Source: Gordonia soli NBRC 108243
GTDB lineage: Bacteria; Actinomycetota; Actinomycetes; Mycobacteriales; Mycobacteriaceae
Assembly: GCF_000334455.1 (NCBI RefSeq)
Contig: NZ_BANX01000002.1
Coordinates: forward strand, 186,001 to 250,000
Reading direction: 5' to 3'
Length of the DNA stretch: 64,000 nucleotides
Part shown: positions 61,118 through 64,000 of the stretch, in pieces
Layout of the letters: every line of letters begins with the position of its first letter
Position numbering within the stretch: the first letter of the stretch is position 1
The notes under the pieces: generated by a model
What the model was told of the DNA's origin: nothing
Seen by the model: only the letters and a program-made list of their open reading frames with translations
Databases searched by the model: none
Program-made: the position numbers and the translations under genes

Positions 61118-61288
61118 TCAAAGGTTGCAGGAGAACTCGGTGCTGCGGGTCAGGTCGACATTGACCGCGCGTGTGCCCACGGAGACAATCGGTGCATCCG
61201 TCTTGCGATACGCGTCGCCGTCGAGATGGGGCGAGATGGAAAGGGGCGCAGCAGGCACCCGAATTATGATCTCGGGGAGGAGTGACAT
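61118..61288 (-). CDS. Short frame, possible gene remnant
   Basis: A 56-codon frame from an ATG next to the hydrolase start on the other strand. The end reads HLDGDAYRKTDAPIVSVGTR then AVNVDLTRSTEFSCNL, which looks like the C-terminus of an exported or beta-rich protein. The first 20 residues are less convincing and no ribosome site is seen. It may be the end of a truncated gene. Confidence 0.3.
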   Translation of the reverse strand: MSLLPEIIIRVPAAPLSISPHLDGDAYRKTDAPIVSVGTRAVNVDLTRSTEFSCNL

Positions 61289-61290
61289 CG

Positions 61291-62154
61291 ATGAAGTACG
61301 GGTATGACGAACTCGACCTGCACGGAGAGCGCGTTGCGTATCGCGACGTGGGCACCGGTGACGTTCTACTGCTTATCCACGGTATGGCAGGCAGTTCGGC
61401 GACCTGGGACGCCATCACCGCGCCGCTGTCGAAAAATCATCGAGTGATTACGCCTGATTTGCCAGGGCACGGTGAGTCGGGCAAGCCACGCGGGGACTAT
61501 TCACTGGGGGCCTTCGCTGCATTTCTGCGTGATCTTCTCGACGAACTCGATGTACGTACGGCGACCGCCGTCGGCCAATCCTTAGGGGGCGGGATAGCCA
61601 TGCAGTTCGCATATCAGCATCCCGACCGATGTGGGCGGCTTGTCCTTATCGGGAGCGGGGGCCTCGGCCCAGACGTCAGCTGGATACTTCGCCTCCTCGC
61701 GGCGCCGGGAGCCGAGCTGGTCCTGCCGGTCATCGCGCCAGCCCCGATTCTGCGGGTGGGCGCCAAAGTTCGGTCCTGGGCATCGTCAGCCGGTATTCGC
61801 TCGCCGCGAGCAGACCAAACTTGGCGGGCGTATTCCTCTCTAGCCGACGGCGATACACGCCGAGCATTCCTCCGGACGCTGAGATCGGTAGTCGACCACC
61901 GTGGTCAAGCAGTCAGCGCGCTCAATCGGCTATATCTCAATGACGGACTGCCGACCCAACTGATCTGGGGCGACAAAGACAACATCATTCCCGTCGAGCA
62001 CGGGATCGCAGCACACGACGCTCTCCCTGGCAGTCGCCTCGAGGTTCTGCCCGGGATCGGTCACTATCCTCACGTCGAGGAGCCAGACAAGGTCATCGGG
62101 ATCCTCGAAGATTTTCTGGCCTCCGAGCCAGCCCACTCCCGCTACCTCGGGTGA
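61291..62154 (+). CDS. Alpha/beta-fold hydrolase
   Basis: A 287-residue hydrolase from MKYGYDELDLHGERVAYRDV, with GGGGAGGAG eight bases upstream. LIHGMAGSSATWDAI forms the oxyanion hole, AVGQSLGGGIAMQFA is the nucleophile elbow (GQSLG), WGDKDNIIP the acid and GIGHYPHVEEPD the histidine. It resembles haloalkane dehalogenase/esterase-like enzymes without a decisive residue for dehalogenation. Codon use is slightly less GC-biased than in the core genes. Confidence 0.92.
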   Translation: MKYGYDELDLHGERVAYRDVGTGDVLLLIHGMAGSSATWDAITAPLSKNHRVITPDLPGHGESGKPRGDYSLGAFAAFLRDLLDELDVRTATAVGQSLGGGIAMQFAYQHPDRCGRLVLIGSGGLGPDVSWILRLLAAPGAELVLPVIAPAPILRVGAKVRSWASSAGIRSPRADQTWRAYSSLADGDTRRAFLRTLRSVVDHRGQAVSALNRLYLNDGLPTQLIWGDKDNIIPVEHGIAAHDALPGSRLEVLPGIGHYPHVEEPDKVIGILEDFLASEPAHSRYLG

Positions 62155-63154
62155 CTTGTCACGACCGGGTTGCCAGCGCCAAGCCAGTTGTGAACTCAGG
62201 GAGAGGTCGGTGTTCGGGCTTCGGGTCCAGTTTCGCGCCGGACTCTTGAGTGCGGACCGCCCAGACCATGGATCGAAGACGACACAATAGAGACACCCGT
62301 TGACATACCCCGACGGTATACGTTCACAAGGAGCAGTTTGTCGACGCGAATCCGTTCGATTCCATCGGCCGGCGTCGCGTAACAGGTGACAGCAACCTCG
62401 AATCTCCTACCTGTGGAAGTGCCATTTACTGTGCCTGAATGAAGCTCACGTGTCTCGCGGAAGCCTAGCGAGGAATTATCGGTGTGATGTCTCTGCTGCT
62501 GGAGTGTGCTCGAACCTGATGAGCTTCTGTTCCTGTGCGTGGCGAAAAGAACGGCGTTCTTCTGACTGTCTGCTGTGCGCGTGTTCGATAAGAAAGTTGT
62601 GTAGAGACCCGAGTCGCCGCACGGCGCGCAATGCGCTGGTTGCCGGCACCGGCAGCGTCGCGAGCTGTTCCCAAGAAATGTCACCGGGAGCCCGGGCAGT
62701 CAACGAATGAGGCACCGCACGTCTTTGTGCCCGACCCCGAGCGGCCAGACCAGGGAACACCACACGCTCACCGACGCGCCGGCCTTGCCCGTCGTCAGCG
62801 GATTGGCGGACCACTCCACTGCCCTGTCCTCACAAAGAGCTGACGGCCGACTATCCAGGCGCATTCACGACCGACCAAACAACGCCTCGTCAATGGCGTG
62901 ACGTGCTGCGGGTGGCACACCCGATACGCCGCAATGGTTACCTCATCGACCTCGAGACAATGACTCCCGGCCCCGGGACCGGAGGTCGCCGCCTAGCTGA
63001 TTACCAGATCACGAGCTGCTTGGGGCCATCTGTGGTCAGACGCCCGCCCCGGTATCGCTACCGGCTCTGGCCAGAGTCGGGCTTTCCCGAGGCGCCACCT
63101 GGGCTCTGAGCGCTTGTGTCGCCAACTGACTCCTGCCGATAAGTCAGCACGGTT
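62155..63154. other. Region with coding remnants, no intact gene
   Basis: About 1 kb, AT-richer than most of the window (notably 62400-62620). Two stretches look protein-like but are broken. On the minus strand within 62476-62814 a frame reads TARAPGDISWEQLATLPVPA then TSALRAVRRLGSLHNFLIE. On the plus strand from about 62834 to the stop at 63109 a frame reads KELTADYPGAFTTDQTTPRQ then WRDVLRVAHPIRRNGYLIDL. Neither has a credible start, and upstream continuity of the second would need a frameshift. No family recognised. Confidence 0.45.
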
Positions 63155-63535
63155 CTATTCGTCGCGGCTTCTCGGGCAGGGAGTGCCGGTACGCATATTG
63201 GATGAGGCCCCACCGATGACGGCGTCGAGGTTCTCGCGAGCAGCGGAGAGGTCCGCGATGCGCCCGTCGAGGCGGTCGCGTTCGGCGGCGAGGCGCTGGA
63301 GAAGCTCGGCGGTGGCCTTGCCGTCGATAACACAGGTTGTCAGTTCGGCGATGGCCTTGCTGTTCAGACCGGCCGCGTACAGCTGACGGATGAGGCGTAT
63401 CCGGTCGACGGCACCGTCGGCGTAACGACGCTGACCGCCGCCGCTGCGCTCGGCGGTGATCAAATTTTGCTCCTCGTAGTAGCGCAGTGCTCGCGTAGAT
63501 ACGCCTGCACGGTGCGCCAGCTCACCGATCCGCAT
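63155..63535 (-). CDS. MerR family transcriptional regulator
   Basis: A 126-residue regulator: MRIGELAHRAGVSTRALRYY is the winged HTH, QRRYADGAVDRIRLIRQLYA the wing/helix region, and LLQRLAAERDRLDGRIADLS the dimerisation coiled coil. The short end contains one cysteine (TGTPCPRSRDE), not a metal-binding pair, so an organic ligand is more likely than metal. Divergent from a hydrolase gene, with a MerR-type site in the 217-bp region between. Confidence 0.92.
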   Translation of the reverse strand: MRIGELAHRAGVSTRALRYYEEQNLITAERSGGGQRRYADGAVDRIRLIRQLYAAGLNSKAIAELTTCVIDGKATAELLQRLAAERDRLDGRIADLSAARENLDAVIGGASSNMRTGTPCPRSRDE

Positions 63536-63578
63536 TCGCGCTTACCTCCTTCATGTGCGACCCATCACACGCAGTTGC

Positions 63579-63597
63579 CTTTCACGTCAACGTCAAG
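63579..63597. promoter_or_regulatory. Possible MerR-type operator
   Basis: CTTTCACGTCAACGTCAAG is a 19-bp imperfect dyad; its complement starts CTTGACGT, the usual left arm of MerR-family sites with a built-in TTGAC -35 element. It lies 44 bp upstream of the merR start and could serve both divergent promoters. Confidence 0.5.
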
Positions 63598-63752
63598 TTT
63601 TACGGTAGGCGCGTTCCCAGGCCAGGCCAGGGCAGTGTCCGGGCCTTCATCGATTCTGCCTCGCTCGACGACCAGATTTGGACAAGTCCGGCCATCTCAA
63701 CGCCGGACGCCCCGGCTGTCCCTGTCGGGTCTACCTTGTGAAAGGAGCAGAC

Positions 63753-64000
63753 ATGACCGTATACGCCACTACCGGCCTTTCCGGGCCCACCCTCACTACG
63801 ACCGTGTCGGTCAAGCCAGTCGCGTTAAAGGCACCCAGACGCGGTGAAGATCTCCACGTCCGCGTCACCGCCCCCACGACCGGCACCCTTCTGCCCGTGG
63901 TGCTGTTCGCCCACGGGTTCGGCTCGAACCTGGACGGCTACGCCCCCTTGGTCGATCACTGGGCATCTGGTGGCTTCGTCGTCATTCAGGCCACCCACCT
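63753..64000 (+). CDS. Alpha/beta hydrolase, N-terminal part (cut by window end)
   Basis: An ATG preceded by AAAGGAG opens a frame that runs off the window. It reads MTVYATTGLSGPTLTTTVSV, then LHVRVTAPTTGTLLPVVLF and AHGFGSNLDGYAPLVDHWAS. The AHGFGSN oxyanion loop and strand order fit chlorophyllase/dienelactone-hydrolase-like enzymes. The catalytic serine lies beyond the window. Divergent from merR and presumably its target. Confidence 0.8.
   Translation, partial: MTVYATTGLSGPTLTTTVSVKPVALKAPRRGEDLHVRVTAPTTGTLLPVVLFAHGFGSNLDGYAPLVDHWASGGFVVIQATH

Noticed and set aside
60753-61418. 222-codon minus-strand frame across the hydrolase start
   Set aside because: It overlaps a well-supported hydrolase gene with a strong ribosome site; only an interior part looks protein-like and in another frame.
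59543-64000. Insertion sequence or prophage
   Set aside because: No transposase, integrase, terminal inverted repeat pair or target duplication could be recognised, despite the decayed look.

Overview
The window is GC-rich throughout, with strongly GC-biased third codon positions, frequent GTG/TTG starts and many ATGA/TGATG gene overlaps. It encodes an Lsr2 nucleoid protein, a small Rpf-type peptidoglycan hydrolase, an Rv3717-like amidase, Ddn-like and Rv3369-like F420 enzymes, a CmtR-like metal sensor and a TetR/P450 divergon arranged like Rv0135c/cyp138. Together these point to the chromosome of a mycolic-acid actinobacterium (Mycobacteriales; Gordonia or a close relative is my best guess, by inference). 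I saw no rRNA, tRNA, CRISPR array, intact insertion sequence or prophage.

Layout. 0-4.5 kb: end of an AI-2E-type membrane protein, a YiaA/B-like protein, a tandem pair of acyl-CoA dehydrogenases and a membrane protein. 4.6-13 kb: a 1095-residue BTAD/AAA regulator, an old yellow enzyme, a photolyase-like protein without most Fe-S ligands, and a TetR/P450 divergon with two operators. 13-18 kb: a VKOR-DsbA thiol-oxidation operon, exported and membrane proteins, an EndoIII-like protein and an Rpf. 18-24.5 kb: a DEAD-box helicase, a three-gene cassette (haem-oxygenase-fold iron enzyme, CDGSH protein, HemK-like methylase), then a gamma-butyrolactone-receptor-like TetR with its SDR. 24.5-36 kb: a PHP protein, a permuted papain-like enzyme, TetR/MFS and TetR/SDR divergons, small enzymes, MsrA, and a siderophore-interacting protein facing an AraC regulator across a DtxR/IdeR-like iron box. 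36-44 kb: ychF, a second AI-2E protein and a DNA-repair operon (Ada-AlkA fusion, Ogt, RmuC). 44-50.6 kb: nucleosidase/fructosamine kinase/SDR operon, amidase, CobW-TrhO pair, lipoprotein, Lsr2. 50.6-59.5 kb: flavin monooxygenase, CmtR/CDF metal efflux operon, LysE, an F420-type gene broken by a stop codon, a second DsbA, ABC-F ATPase, exonuclease III and a hydrolase.

From about 59.5 kb to the end the character changes. Coding density drops, base composition is less GC-rich, and several coding-like stretches are frame-broken or truncated, between a small unknown protein, an alpha/beta hydrolase, a MerR regulator and the start of another hydrolase. This looks like an eroded accessory segment.

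The main themes are local regulator-plus-target pairs with visible operators (at least four TetR cases, one iron box, one MerR case), redox and thiol chemistry, and DNA repair. The least explained items are the photolyase-like protein with a single cysteine, the iron-enzyme/CDGSH/methylase cassette, and the butyrolactone-type receptor with its paired operator half-sites.
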